Of a stretch of DNA of 36,670 nucleotides, positions 8,676 to 16,280 are shown piece after piece. This DNA comes from Natronorubrum sulfidifaciens JCM 14089 (GTDB lineage: Archaea; Halobacteriota; Halobacteria; Halobacteriales; Natrialbaceae): positions 1 to 36,670 of the forward strand of contig NZ_AOHX01000039.1 in NCBI RefSeq assembly GCF_000337735.1, given 5' to 3'. The notes below the pieces were generated by a model, which was not told where the DNA came from, did no database searches, and was given only the letters and a program-made list of their open reading frames with translations. Numbering within the stretch: position 1 is the stretch's first letter; the number at the start of each line of letters is the position of its first letter. The translations under genes were made by a program, and so were the position numbers.

Positions 8676-8717
8676 ATGAACTGCGGCGGCGGCGACAGCC
8701 GAAGGTGTCCCGTATGA
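8676..8717 (+). promoter_or_regulatory. Mini-ORF leader upstream of purC (13 codons, ATGA overlap)
   Basis: A TATA-like TTCTTAGG (about 8646-8653) predicts transcription from about 8674-8676, exactly at an ATG (8676). This opens a 13-codon frame, MNCGGGDSRRCPV, whose TGA (8715-8717) overlaps the purC ATG (8714) as ATGA. GAAGGTG at 8701-8707 is a ribosome site inside the mini-ORF, placed for re-initiation at purC. The frame is visible; translation and function are inference. Confidence 0.45.
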
Positions 8718-9778
8718 CGAGTGTCAAAGAGTTTCGCATCGACGAGGCAGCGACTGACGACGAACTCGGCCGCGGCTCGTTCGTTTTCACCGACGCCTAC
8801 TCGGTGTTCGACTGGGGCCAGATGCCCGATTCGATCCCCGAGAAGGGCGCGAGCCTCTGTACGATGGGCGCGTTCAACTTCGAACGCCTCGAGTCCGAAG
8901 GCGTCCCGACCCACTACCGCGGTGTTGTCGAGCATAGCTCGACAGACCGTCGGACGCGGTCCGACGATGTTGTCGAAAACGGCGACGTCGTCCCCCTCGA
9001 GGACGCCTCGAGTCCGCCCTGGGAGATGGCGATCGACCTCACGCAGGTTCCTGATCTCCCCCACGAGGGTCGCGAGTACGATTACGACCACTACCACGAG
9101 GCGGCTGGCGAGAACTACCTGATCCCGCTCGAGGTCGTCTTCCGCAATCGCGTCCCCGTTGGCTCGAGTCTGCGACGCCGAACCGATCCCGACGACCACG
9201 GCCTCGCGTTCGACAGCTGGCCCGAGGAAGCCGTCGACCTCGAGGAGCCGATCGTCGAGTTCTCGACGAAATACGAGGAAGGCGACCGCTATCTCGACCG
9301 CGCGGAGGCCGACGAAATCTCCGGCATCGCATCGATCGACGACCTCGAGTCGGTCGCACTCGAGGTCAACCGAATCATCACCGAGCAGGCCGACTCCGCC
9401 GGGCTGGTTCACGAAGACGGCAAGATCGAGTGTCTGTACTATCAGGGCGAGATCCGCGTCGCGGACGTCGTCGGCACGTTCGACGAGAACCGCTTTAGCT
9501 ACGAAGGCACGCAGCTCTCGAAGGAAGTGCTCCGACAGTACCACAAGCGCACACAGCCCGACTGGGTGCAGGCCGTCGAAGCGGCGAAAGCCGAGGCTAA
9601 ACGAGAGGATATCGCTGACTGGAAATCGCTCTGTGACGTCGAGCCCGAGCCGCTCGAGGACGATGTCATCGAGACCGCTCGCGACCTCTACTGTGCGGGT
9701 GCCAACGCCTACATGGACATGGAGCTGTTCGACGCGCCGCCGCTCTCGAGTGCGATCGGTGCCGTCCAGCGGCTCTGA
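8714..9778 (+). CDS. purC: SAICAR synthetase PurC
   Basis: Catalyses the ATP-dependent joining of CAIR with aspartate to give SAICAR in de novo purine synthesis. The 354-residue protein is longer than bacterial PurC (about 240), as is usual in haloarchaea. Family features include GRGSFVFTDAYSVFDWGQMPD near the start, with the substrate-contacting SVFDWG, then PLEVVFRNRVPVGSSLRRR and VLRQYHKRTQPDW. I choose ATG 8714 (MTSVKEF) rather than the in-frame GTG at 8705, because MTSVKEF matches relatives. The start overlaps a mini-ORF stop. It is divergent from cofH and monocistronic. Confidence 0.95.
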   Translation: MTSVKEFRIDEAATDDELGRGSFVFTDAYSVFDWGQMPDSIPEKGASLCTMGAFNFERLESEGVPTHYRGVVEHSSTDRRTRSDDVVENGDVVPLEDASSPPWEMAIDLTQVPDLPHEGREYDYDHYHEAAGENYLIPLEVVFRNRVPVGSSLRRRTDPDDHGLAFDSWPEEAVDLEEPIVEFSTKYEEGDRYLDRAEADEISGIASIDDLESVALEVNRIITEQADSAGLVHEDGKIECLYYQGEIRVADVVGTFDENRFSYEGTQLSKEVLRQYHKRTQPDWVQAVEAAKAEAKREDIADWKSLCDVEPEPLEDDVIETARDLYCAGANAYMDMELFDAPPLSSAIGAVQRL

Positions 9779-9934
9779 TACGGAGTGCTGTCCCTGTCCT
9801 GCCGACCGCCACACGGGTCGGCGACCGGCGGTCAGTGACGACAGTAACCCGTATGAGACGACACTCCAGCCGACGACTTTTCGGTCGCTCCGAACCGGGC
9901 GACGATATTTGGGTGCTCGAGTCGAGTACCGTCT

Positions 9935-10204
9935 ATGCAAGTCACAGTGTACGGGCCGCTTCGAAGCGCGACCGGCGAGAAAACGGTGGGCCTCGAGTTC
10001 ACGGGGGTAACCGTTTCGGATGCACTAGCCGAGTTCACCGCTGTGTACCCGCGGGCAACACCGTACCTCTACGACGGCGACGAGGTGCGCTCGAGCGTGC
10101 GGGTGACGGTCAACGGCGAGCGCGCGGCCCTCGAGGCCCCGGTGTCGAACGACGCCGAACTGACGCTGATGCCGGCCGTGCAGGGGGGCTCTGCCGCCAG
10201 CTAA
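9935..10204 (+). CDS. MoaD/ThiS-like ubiquitin-fold protein with internal GG
   Basis: An 89-residue beta-grasp protein of the MoaD/ThiS/SAMP group: N-terminal strand MQVTVYGPLRSATGEKTVGLEF, helix VSDALAEFTAVYP, strand VRVTVNGER and the ending LMPAVQGGSAAS. MoaD and SAMP proteins work through a C-terminal Gly-Gly that is adenylylated by an E1-like enzyme, then thiocarboxylated or conjugated to lysine. Here four residues (SAAS) follow the GG, so it would need trimming, for example by a JAMM protease, or is not active as a modifier. CGATATTTGG (about 9902-9911) fits a leaderless start at 9935. It converges with the acetamidase gene, six bases apart. Confidence 0.82.
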   Translation: MQVTVYGPLRSATGEKTVGLEFTGVTVSDALAEFTAVYPRATPYLYDGDEVRSSVRVTVNGERAALEAPVSNDAELTLMPAVQGGSAAS

Positions 10205-10210
10205 GCCGAC

Positions 10211-11518
10211 TTAGAGATCGTACTGCTCGCGAACTAGGTGGTCGATCCCACGCTCCTCGAGGACGGCCATCGGGGCGAGCAGGTCGAGTTGGACGACGCC
10301 GGGGAGGCGACCGATCTGGACGCCGCCGGTGAACGTACACCGCGAGCGAACCTCGCCTTCGCTCATCTCGAGCAGTTTCGTCGCCCGGTCGAAGGCGTTT
10401 TGGGTCGCGTCGTTGACCGTCGCGCCGGAGCCGATGACCTGAATCGGGCCCATATCGTCCTCGAGGTCGACGCCGTGCTGGTCGGCGAGGTCGTGGCCCG
10501 CCTCGCGTTCCTCGTCGCTATAGGGTTTACTGATGAAGGGCAGATCCTCCTCGGGTGGTAGCAAGACCGGGCCATCGAGTTCGAGGCCGTCGATGACCTC
10601 GACGTCCATGCGGACGGTGCCGCTGACGTCGGTCGTGTGCAAGGAGAGTTCGCCGTCGCCCTGATTGGCGTGGAGGTCGCCGACGTAGATCCCGGCCCCG
10701 TCGACTTTGACGGGACAGATGAGTGTCGCGCCGGCCCGAACCTGCGGGATGTCCATGTGGCCATCGGTTCGGTCCTCGAGGTCGGCCTCGCTCTCGATCC
10801 CGTAGTCGTGGTCGGCCCCGATGAGGAACTGGCCGAAGTCGCCGGCGTTGTGCGAGTCGGGCATCGTGACCGGCGGCGTCGTCCCGACGTTGCCGATAAA
10901 CGGCCGCAGGCGCCCAAGCGTGCCGGGCATCTCGCCGGGTTCGTACAGCAAGATGGGATGCTGACGTGAGTTCTCGGGGATGTCCATCACCTCGTCGGCG
11001 TTCTCGGCGAGGTCGTGGGCCGCGTCCTCGTCGAGCGTGATGCCGACGGTGCCGTCGTCGTCGAAGGCGACGGTGTAGCCGTACTCGAAGCCAAAGGAGG
11101 AGGCGTTCGCGCCACACTCGGCGCACTTGATCGCCTCCTCGCCAGTGCCCTCGACGATCGTCTCGGGCCACGTGGTTCCACATTCAGGACAGCGGTGGTC
11201 GACGAACGGATCGTCACCGAACGCGCCCTCGCGTTCGGCCATCGAGCCCGTACTCGTCGCCATGCTCGTGACCTCGACGTCGTGGATGTGGAGCGCGACG
11301 GCGTCACCGACGGTCGCCCCCTCGACTCGGATCGGTCGCGTTACCTCGTGGCCGCCGCGGAACTCAGGGGTGATCATCGGCCCCCAACAGCCCGGCGGCG
11401 TATACGTCTCGATCGTCCCGCCGTCCGCGACGGTTCCCGCCCACTCCTGATCGGGGCCGACGAGGCCGAGCGTGTACTGATCGACGAATAGCTCCTCTTC
11501 GATTTCTCGTTGTGCCAT
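10211..11518 (-). CDS. Acetamidase/formamidase family amidohydrolase with inserted zinc ribbon
   Basis: A 435-residue member of the FmdA/AmdA family, which hydrolyses short amides to ammonia and the acid. Typical segments are GPMITPEFRGGHEVTRPIRVEGATVGDAVALHI near the N-terminus, HMDIPQVRAGATLICPVKVDGAGIYVGDLHANQGDGE and the C-terminal RCTFTGGVQIGRLPGVVQLDLLAP. A four-cysteine zinc ribbon, Cys110/Cys113 and Cys132/Cys135, is inserted between them. I place the start at ATG 11518 (MAQREIEEE). The frame extends upstream to 11623, but that extension lacks family similarity and crosses the AT-rich promoter (CCAAAATATG region). Nitrogen acquisition is likely but the substrate is unproven. Confidence 0.9.
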   Translation of the reverse strand: MAQREIEEELFVDQYTLGLVGPDQEWAGTVADGGTIETYTPPGCWGPMITPEFRGGHEVTRPIRVEGATVGDAVALHIHDVEVTSMATSTGSMAEREGAFGDDPFVDHRCPECGTTWPETIVEGTGEEAIKCAECGANASSFGFEYGYTVAFDDDGTVGITLDEDAAHDLAENADEVMDIPENSRQHPILLYEPGEMPGTLGRLRPFIGNVGTTPPVTMPDSHNAGDFGQFLIGADHDYGIESEADLEDRTDGHMDIPQVRAGATLICPVKVDGAGIYVGDLHANQGDGELSLHTTDVSGTVRMDVEVIDGLELDGPVLLPPEEDLPFISKPYSDEEREAGHDLADQHGVDLEDDMGPIQVIGSGATVNDATQNAFDRATKLLEMSEGEVRSRCTFTGGVQIGRLPGVVQLDLLAPMAVLEERGIDHLVREQYDL

Positions 11519-11634
11519 ACCATACCAAAATATGCCACCGACGTCGATAAGCCTACTGTCACCGAGGCGGAATGATCTGTGGACAATGGTAACGATAGAT
11601 TCGTTCAAGTGTGATGCGTGCATCCAGTCGGATA

Positions 11635-11793
11635 ATGGTTGACCTCACGGACGACGACCCACCCGAGTGTCGACAGTGTGGCGATTCCGTTGCATCGGCG
11701 TCCGAACAACGCGTCGTCAGCACCGTCGAGGACGGCACGGCGATCCACCAGTATTTCTGTAGCGACGCCTGCCTCGAGCTCTGGGAGGCGTAG
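11635..11793 (+). CDS. 52-residue CxxC zinc-finger protein
   Basis: A very small protein with two cysteine pairs, CRQCGD near residue 12 and CSDAC near residue 43, and a beta-hairpin core RVVSTVEDGTAIHQYFCSDACLELWEA. This looks like a treble-clef or MYM-type zinc finger common as single-domain proteins in haloarchaea, possibly the DUF7576 group, though I am not certain. ATG 11635 is preferred over GTG 11611, which only adds a basic leader. Function is unknown; nucleic-acid or protein binding is typical of such folds. It is divergent from the acetamidase and convergent with purU. Confidence 0.75.
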   Translation: MVDLTDDDPPECRQCGDSVASASEQRVVSTVEDGTAIHQYFCSDACLELWEA

Positions 11794-11837
11794 CCAACGC
11801 GACACGGGTCCGAAAAAACGCTCGCCGACTGGCCCAG

Positions 11838-12788
11838 CTACTGGTCGTTCGCGACGACGCTGCCGATCCCGTCGACCGGCCGATCCGGCGTGAACTGTTC
11901 GATCTCGTCGGGCAGGCCGAGCTGGTAGCCAGTGCCGTTCTCTCGAACCGACGTTCGGCCACGGTGGACCGAGACATCGCCGTTTAAGTGGAGTTTGACG
12001 GCCTCGAGCAGCGCGTCTGCCTCGAGTGGCTGGCCGCGGCGTTTCATCTCCTCGAGATCGGCGTCGTCGGGGACGTCGAACGCGCGCTGGGTGATGATCG
12101 GTCCCTGATCGAGGTCGGTCGTCACGTAGTGGGCGGTCACGCCGGCCACGCGGACGCCTTCTTCGACGGCCTGTCGGTACGCCTCCGCGCCGGGGAAGGC
12201 GGGCAGCAGGCTCGGGTGGACGTTGATGATGCGGTCCTCGTAGCGGAAGACGACGTTCGGGCTGAGAATGCGCATGTATCGCGCCAGTACGATCAGATCG
12301 ACGTCGTACTCACCGAGGAGGTCGAGCAGCGCGTCTTCGTTCTGCTGGCCGCCATCGTCACCGATGTCGTGAAACGGCACGTCGTAATGTTCGGCAAGCG
12401 GCTGCAGGTCGTCGTGGTTACCGATGACGACGCCGATATCCGCCCCAAGCTCGTCGTTCGCCCACGCCTCGAACAGCGCCTCGAGGCAGTGGCTCTCTTT
12501 CGTGACGAGGACGGCGATCTGTTGGGTCTCGCGGTCGGCGGGGAACCGAACCTGTACGTCGAGGCCGAGTTCGTTGCCGAGGTCGTGGAGGTCCTCGCGC
12601 AGTGTTGCTTCCGTACAGACCATCTCGGAAGTGTCGACGGCGAGATACATCCGGAAGACGCCGTCGCGAACCGCCTGATCGAGGTCTTCGATATTGATCC
12701 CGCGCTCGAACAGGAGACTGGTCACGCCGGCGACCAGCCCGGTATCGTCGTCTCCGATAACGGTAATCTCTGTTACGTTCGTCGTCAT
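11838..12788 (-). CDS. purU: Formyltetrahydrofolate deformylase PurU (ACT + formyltransferase)
   Basis: PurU hydrolyses 10-formyl-tetrahydrofolate to formate and tetrahydrofolate, balancing one-carbon pools and feeding formate to purine synthesis. The 316-residue protein has an N-terminal ACT domain (EITVIGDDDTGLVAGVTSLLFERGINIEDLDQ), the usual amino-acid-sensing part of PurU. A PurN-like formyltransferase fold follows, with the catalytic signature NVHPSLLPAFPG and TDLDQGPII. The start at ATG 12788 is set by a strong GGAGGTG six bases upstream; GTG 12797 lies within that site. The start overlaps a mini-ORF stop. It could act as GAR transformylase instead, but the ACT domain favours PurU. Confidence 0.9.
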   Translation of the reverse strand: MTTNVTEITVIGDDDTGLVAGVTSLLFERGINIEDLDQAVRDGVFRMYLAVDTSEMVCTEATLREDLHDLGNELGLDVQVRFPADRETQQIAVLVTKESHCLEALFEAWANDELGADIGVVIGNHDDLQPLAEHYDVPFHDIGDDGGQQNEDALLDLLGEYDVDLIVLARYMRILSPNVVFRYEDRIINVHPSLLPAFPGAEAYRQAVEEGVRVAGVTAHYVTTDLDQGPIITQRAFDVPDDADLEEMKRRGQPLEADALLEAVKLHLNGDVSVHRGRTSVRENGTGYQLGLPDEIEQFTPDRPVDGIGSVVANDQ

Positions 12789-12823
12789 CGCAACCACCTC
12801 CGCTCGAGCGAAATCTGGTCCAT
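12785..12823 (-). promoter_or_regulatory. Mini-ORF leader upstream of purU (12 codons, ATGA overlap)
   Basis: On the minus strand GGACTTTTGACC (about 12849-12860) is a good TATA box, predicting a start near 12827. Four bases later ATG 12823 opens a 12-codon frame (MDQISLERRWLR) whose TGA (12787-12785) overlaps the purU ATG as ATGA. The strong purU ribosome site GGAGGTG is embedded in it. This is the clearest of the four such leaders; translation is inferred. Confidence 0.5.
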
Positions 12824-12996
12824 CAGTACGAGTTTCAGTCTACGTGTGGTCAAAAGTCCTGCTTTCTGCCGATGATTCTGCGAGCAGACCAGTAGCAAGA
12901 TAGCACCATCTGGCAGTCTCTCCACTCGATAATCGTTCAGGTTGGCCGAAAACGAACCACTGGGTGACGGTTCCCGGCAGTCTGTGCGGGGCCGAC

Positions 12997-13254
12997 TTAG
13001 GCGAGATCGCGTGCGCGACGGCGCAACGCCGACTCGAGGGTCGGCTCATCGGCGAGTGCCTCGAGTTCGGCGGTCGCCCGACAGTCGGCAAGCCCCTCGA
13101 GTGCCTGTCGACGGAATTCACCGCGGAGCCCGTCTAGCTGGACGATAACCGAGAGGGTCAGTCGCTCGTCGCTCTCGATCAGTCGGTCGATCGCGTCGCG
13201 ACGGTGGGTGTGGTGGACAGTCGATTTGACGGCGGTCTGGAATGGGGTGGACAT
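12997..13254 (-). CDS. Small helical protein downstream of the COG0523 GTPase, unknown
   Basis: An unrecognised 85-residue protein, entirely alpha-helical in appearance: TAVKSTVHHTHRRDAIDRLIESDERLTLSVIVQLDGLRGEFRRQALEGLADCRATAELEALAD. The repeating helix-turn pattern with an RRQALEGLA segment resembles a short HEAT-like repeat pair. It is the third gene of a run after the GTPase (13558-14844) and the 76-residue gene, 60 bases after the latter, so probably co-transcribed. HHTHRR near the N-terminus and one Cys could bind metal, which would fit a metallochaperone neighbour, but this is speculation. Confidence 0.7.
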   Translation of the reverse strand: MSTPFQTAVKSTVHHTHRRDAIDRLIESDERLTLSVIVQLDGLRGEFRRQALEGLADCRATAELEALADEPTLESALRRRARDLA

Positions 13255-13314
13255 GGTGTGGGGAAACTGCTGGCTGGTCGTACGACGGGGCGTCTGTGCG
13301 TCGACCGCGGCGGG

Positions 13315-13545
13315 TTAGCGCATCGCGTCTCGAGAGACGAACGCCGAGCCGGTCGCTTTGATCCACGTCTCCTCGATGGAGCCGGCGGTCACGGTCGAAT
13401 AGATCGTACAGACGTCCGGGCGGTGGTCGTTGCGCTCGAGATACGCCTGATAGCACGGCGAGATGTCGCTAGGCGAGGTGTCACCAGCGGCCGGTGGCTC
13501 GGCTGCATCCGCTTGGTGTTCGCCGTCGGTGTTCCGCTCAGTCAT
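13315..13545 (-). CDS. Small protein coupled to the COG0523 GTPase, unknown
   Basis: A 76-residue protein with an acidic, Pro/Ala-rich, probably disordered first 30 residues. A compact domain follows: CYQAYLERNDHRPDVCTIYSTVTAGSIEETWIKATGSAFVSRDAMR. The PDVCTIY...ETWI pattern recalls a small haloarchaea-only domain (possibly DUF7511), but I cannot confirm it. The gene starts 12 bases after the GTPase stop on the same strand, so it belongs to the same operon. Two cysteines lie at about residues 31 and 46. Function is unknown. Confidence 0.72.
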   Translation of the reverse strand: MTERNTDGEHQADAAEPPAAGDTSPSDISPCYQAYLERNDHRPDVCTIYSTVTAGSIEETWIKATGSAFVSRDAMR

Positions 13546-13557
13546 TGGCGAACGGTG

Positions 13558-14844
13558 TCAGTCTGCAATGCCGAGTTCCTCCGTCTGCTCTTGCTGGTCG
13601 TCGACGTCGGCGTCGTCGGCCGCGTCCTCGGCCTCGGACTCCGGCGGTTCGAACGTTGGGAACCGATCCGCGAACGCCGACCAGTCGGCCTCGAGTTCGT
13701 CGTCGGTCAGCAGACAGTCGGCGAGGTCGTCTCGCAGCGACTCGTGGTCCATCTCGGTACCGATCACGACGAGCCGAACGTTGCGGTCGCCCCATCGGTC
13801 GTGCCACAACTCCTCGAGTTGGGGGGTTGCCTCGAGGTGGTCGCGTCGCTCGTCGGCCGGCAGCGTGTCGATCCACTGGCCACCGGGGCCGACACGAACT
13901 GATTGGCCGGCGACGTTGAACGTCAGCGCTTCGTCTTCTCGGGTTGCGAGCCAGAAGTGGCCTTTCGCGCGAACGACTGCATCGGGGAACGCATCGAGCA
14001 GGTCGGCAAAGCGCTCGGGGTGGAACGGTCGACGCGCCTCGAAAACGAACGAGGTGACGCCGTGTTCGTCTTCGGCCGACTCGTGGGGCTCTTGTAGTTC
14101 CTTGATCCAGCCTGCAGACTGGCTCGCGTCCTCGAAGTCGAAGCGATCGGTCTCGAGGATGTTGTCGGGGTCGATCCGGCCGTGTTCGGTGCGAACGATC
14201 TCGGCACGGGGCTGGAGCACCTCGAGCGTGGATTCGACCTTCTCGAGGGTTTCCTCGTCGACCAGATCACACTTGTTCAGCACTAAGACGTCGCAGAACT
14301 CGACCTGCTCGACCAGCAGGTCGCCGAGGTGCTTTTTGGTTCCATCGTCGTCGAGGATCTCGTCGGACTCCATCGCGGTGTGGAACTGGTGGGCGTCGAC
14401 GACTGTGACGGTCGTATCGAGGTGACAGCCCTCGAGCGGCTCGATGCCGGTCTCCTCGTAGAACTCGGTGGGATCGAGATCGGACTGGTCGAAGCCGAGC
14501 GTCAGGGTCTGGGCGACGGGCAGCGGCTCGGCGACGCCGGTCGATTCGACGATGATGCCGTCGAACGCGCGGCGCTGGGTAAGTTCGCCGATGGCATCGA
14601 GCAGATCGCCGCGGAGTTCACAGCAGATGCAGCCGTTGGAGAGTTCGACTAGCTCCTCGTCTTCGTCGGCGATATCAGAGGATTCGGCGACGAGGTCGGC
14701 ATCGACGTTGACCTCACCCATGTCGTTGACGAGCACGGCGAGGTCCCGATCGTCGCTCTCGTGCAGTACGTGGTTGAGAACGGTCGTCTTACCGGCGCCG
14801 AGGATACCGGACAGCACCGTGACGGGAATCGAGTTGTCGGACAT
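13558..14844 (-). CDS. COG0523 (CobW/Zng-like) metallochaperone GTPase
   Basis: A 428-residue G3E GTPase of the COG0523 group, whose members deliver metal, often zinc, to target proteins using GTP. The Walker A motif GILGAGKT is at residues 13-20. The metal-binding CxCC motif GCICC has Cys72, Cys74 and Cys75, and NKCD is the guanine-specificity motif. The C-terminal CobW domain (FHPERFADLLDAFPDAVVRAKGHFWLATR) is followed by an acidic tail. No cobalamin genes lie nearby, so a zinc or general metal role is more likely than CobW proper. Two small genes follow in the same direction. The 85-base divergent promoter with the FAD protein carries a direct repeat that may be a shared operator. Confidence 0.9.
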   Translation of the reverse strand: MSDNSIPVTVLSGILGAGKTTVLNHVLHESDDRDLAVLVNDMGEVNVDADLVAESSDIADEDEELVELSNGCICCELRGDLLDAIGELTQRRAFDGIIVESTGVAEPLPVAQTLTLGFDQSDLDPTEFYEETGIEPLEGCHLDTTVTVVDAHQFHTAMESDEILDDDGTKKHLGDLLVEQVEFCDVLVLNKCDLVDEETLEKVESTLEVLQPRAEIVRTEHGRIDPDNILETDRFDFEDASQSAGWIKELQEPHESAEDEHGVTSFVFEARRPFHPERFADLLDAFPDAVVRAKGHFWLATREDEALTFNVAGQSVRVGPGGQWIDTLPADERRDHLEATPQLEELWHDRWGDRNVRLVVIGTEMDHESLRDDLADCLLTDDELEADWSAFADRFPTFEPPESEAEDAADDADVDDQQEQTEELGIAD

Positions 14845-14875
14845 TCAGTTAACAACACGAACTCGGTGCTAATAG

Positions 14876-14905
14876 TAGTTATTATCCTATTCGGTATAGT
14901 TATTA
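14876..14905. promoter_or_regulatory. Divergent promoter with 21-bp-phased direct repeat
   Basis: The 85-base gap between the GTPase and FAD genes is strikingly AT-rich. TAGTTATTA occurs at 14876-14884 and 14897-14905, 21 bases apart (two helical turns). The right copy overlaps the predicted TATA box of the FAD gene (start 14930) and the left copy lies beside the likely GTPase TATA (CTATTAG on the minus strand, about 14869-14875). A regulator bound here could control both genes. Confidence 0.45.
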
Positions 14906-14929
14906 AGACGGCGACGGAACATCCGTCCG

Positions 14930-16165
14930 ATGTTCGAGTGCGTTATCGTCGGCGGTGGCATCCACGGCACGTACGTCTGTCAGCGACTGCTCGAGGACAC
15001 GCCCCTCGAGCGCGACGATTTACTGATAGTTGACCCGCACGAGCGCCTGCTCGAGTCGTTCCGCCGGAAAGCTGACGCCTGCGAGATGGACGAACTCCGG
15101 TCGACGTTCGTCCACCATATCGGTACGGAGCCGTTCGGCCTCGAGAGCTTCGCCGAAAGCCGGTGCCGGACGGACGAACTCCTGCCGACGCCGGGCTATC
15201 CACAGCGGCCGACGCTGTCGCTGTTTCTCGACTACGCCGACTACGTGATCGAGGGCTCCGACCTCGAGCGGCTCCACCGTCAGGCGAGCGTCGACGCAAT
15301 CCGTCGGACCGAACGCGGCGATGGGCTCGTTCTCGAGACGACAGCAGCCGACGGCGCTGGCTCGAGCGAGGCGATCCGGACCCGAAACTGCGTGCTGGCG
15401 ATCGGCCATGGCGGCCGCTACCGGAAGCCAGCGTGGGCAGATGGTGTCGACTCGGTCACCCACGTCTGGGACGGGTTCGACCCTGAGACGCCTGCCGAGG
15501 AGACGATCGTCGTCGGCGGCGGGATCACGGCCGCCCAGCTTGCGACCTGTCTCGCCGAACGCGAGCGCGAAGCGGTGACGCTCTGTTCGCGCCACGAACT
15601 TGAGACTGCGACCAGCGAGGCGGACCCGCGCTGGATCAACTGGAACCACATCGAGAGCCAGCTTCATCGCCATCCGCCGGGTTCGAAGGCCCGTTCCGAC
15701 ATCGTCCGCGAGGCGCGCAACGACGCCACCGTTCCGCAGACACTGCTCGAGCGCCTCGAGACGGTGGCCGACGACGGACCCCTGTCGGTTCGCTACGGGG
15801 ACGTCCGCTCCGCCCGCGAAGTGGACGGCCAGGTTCGCCTGCTGCTCGAGACCGGGGGCTGTCTCTCGGCCGACCGCGCCGTGCTGGCGACGGGGTTTGC
15901 ACCCGTCTTCGACCATCCGTTCGTCGACCGCCTCGCCGACGAGCTGGGCCTCGAGCGCGGCTATCGCGGGATGCCAGTGCTCGACGACGAGACGTTGGTG
16001 TGGTCGCGAGCCGACGGTGGCGAGTCGTCGCTGTTTGTCACCGGCGCGCTGGCGGCCGGCACTGTCGGCCCCTTCGCGGGAAACATTGCCGGCGCGCGGC
16101 GTGCGGCCGACCGGCTGACGGACGCGGTCGCGACGACGGACAGGCTTCCGCTGGCTGCCGACTGA
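14930..16165 (+). CDS. FAD/NAD(P)-binding oxidoreductase
   Basis: A 411-residue flavoprotein with two dinucleotide-binding folds: VIVGGGIHGTYV at residues 4-15 for FAD, and IVVGGGITAAQLATCLAE in the middle, probably for NAD(P)H. A second FAD contact, RAVLATGFAPVFDHP, leads to the C-terminal LFVTGALAAGTVGPFAGNIAGARRAADRL. The arrangement resembles the SidA/IucD-type or FAD-NAD(P)-binding-9 monooxygenases, but the substrate cannot be read. Divergence from a metallochaperone GTPase across a shared AT-rich promoter suggests joint control and possibly a metal-stress role. The start at ATG 14930 fits a leaderless transcript from the TTATTAAG box. Confidence 0.82.
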   Translation: MFECVIVGGGIHGTYVCQRLLEDTPLERDDLLIVDPHERLLESFRRKADACEMDELRSTFVHHIGTEPFGLESFAESRCRTDELLPTPGYPQRPTLSLFLDYADYVIEGSDLERLHRQASVDAIRRTERGDGLVLETTAADGAGSSEAIRTRNCVLAIGHGGRYRKPAWADGVDSVTHVWDGFDPETPAEETIVVGGGITAAQLATCLAEREREAVTLCSRHELETATSEADPRWINWNHIESQLHRHPPGSKARSDIVREARNDATVPQTLLERLETVADDGPLSVRYGDVRSAREVDGQVRLLLETGGCLSADRAVLATGFAPVFDHPFVDRLADELGLERGYRGMPVLDDETLVWSRADGGESSLFVTGALAAGTVGPFAGNIAGARRAADRLTDAVATTDRLPLAAD

Positions 16166-16280
16166 CCCTGCGGATCGGTCGATGCGCACTCGAGTCATCG
16201 ACTGTGAGACGACTCGATCGTCACGCGCTGTGCGACGTAGTATCCGTACCGTTTTGTACGCGTGTGTAGTATTGTGCTCC

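Noticed and set aside
8534-9940. 468-codon minus-strand frame opposite purC
   Set aside because: Shadow of purC; composition is not haloarchaea-like acidic coding sequence.
11519-11623. N-terminal extension of the acetamidase
   Set aside because: Crosses the AT-rich promoter and has no family similarity; MAQREIEEE at 11518 is the better start.
16178-16202. GTCGATG/CATCGAC inverted repeat after the flavoprotein gene
   Set aside because: Seven-base arms made of common haloarchaeal words, with no T-run; weak as terminator or operator.
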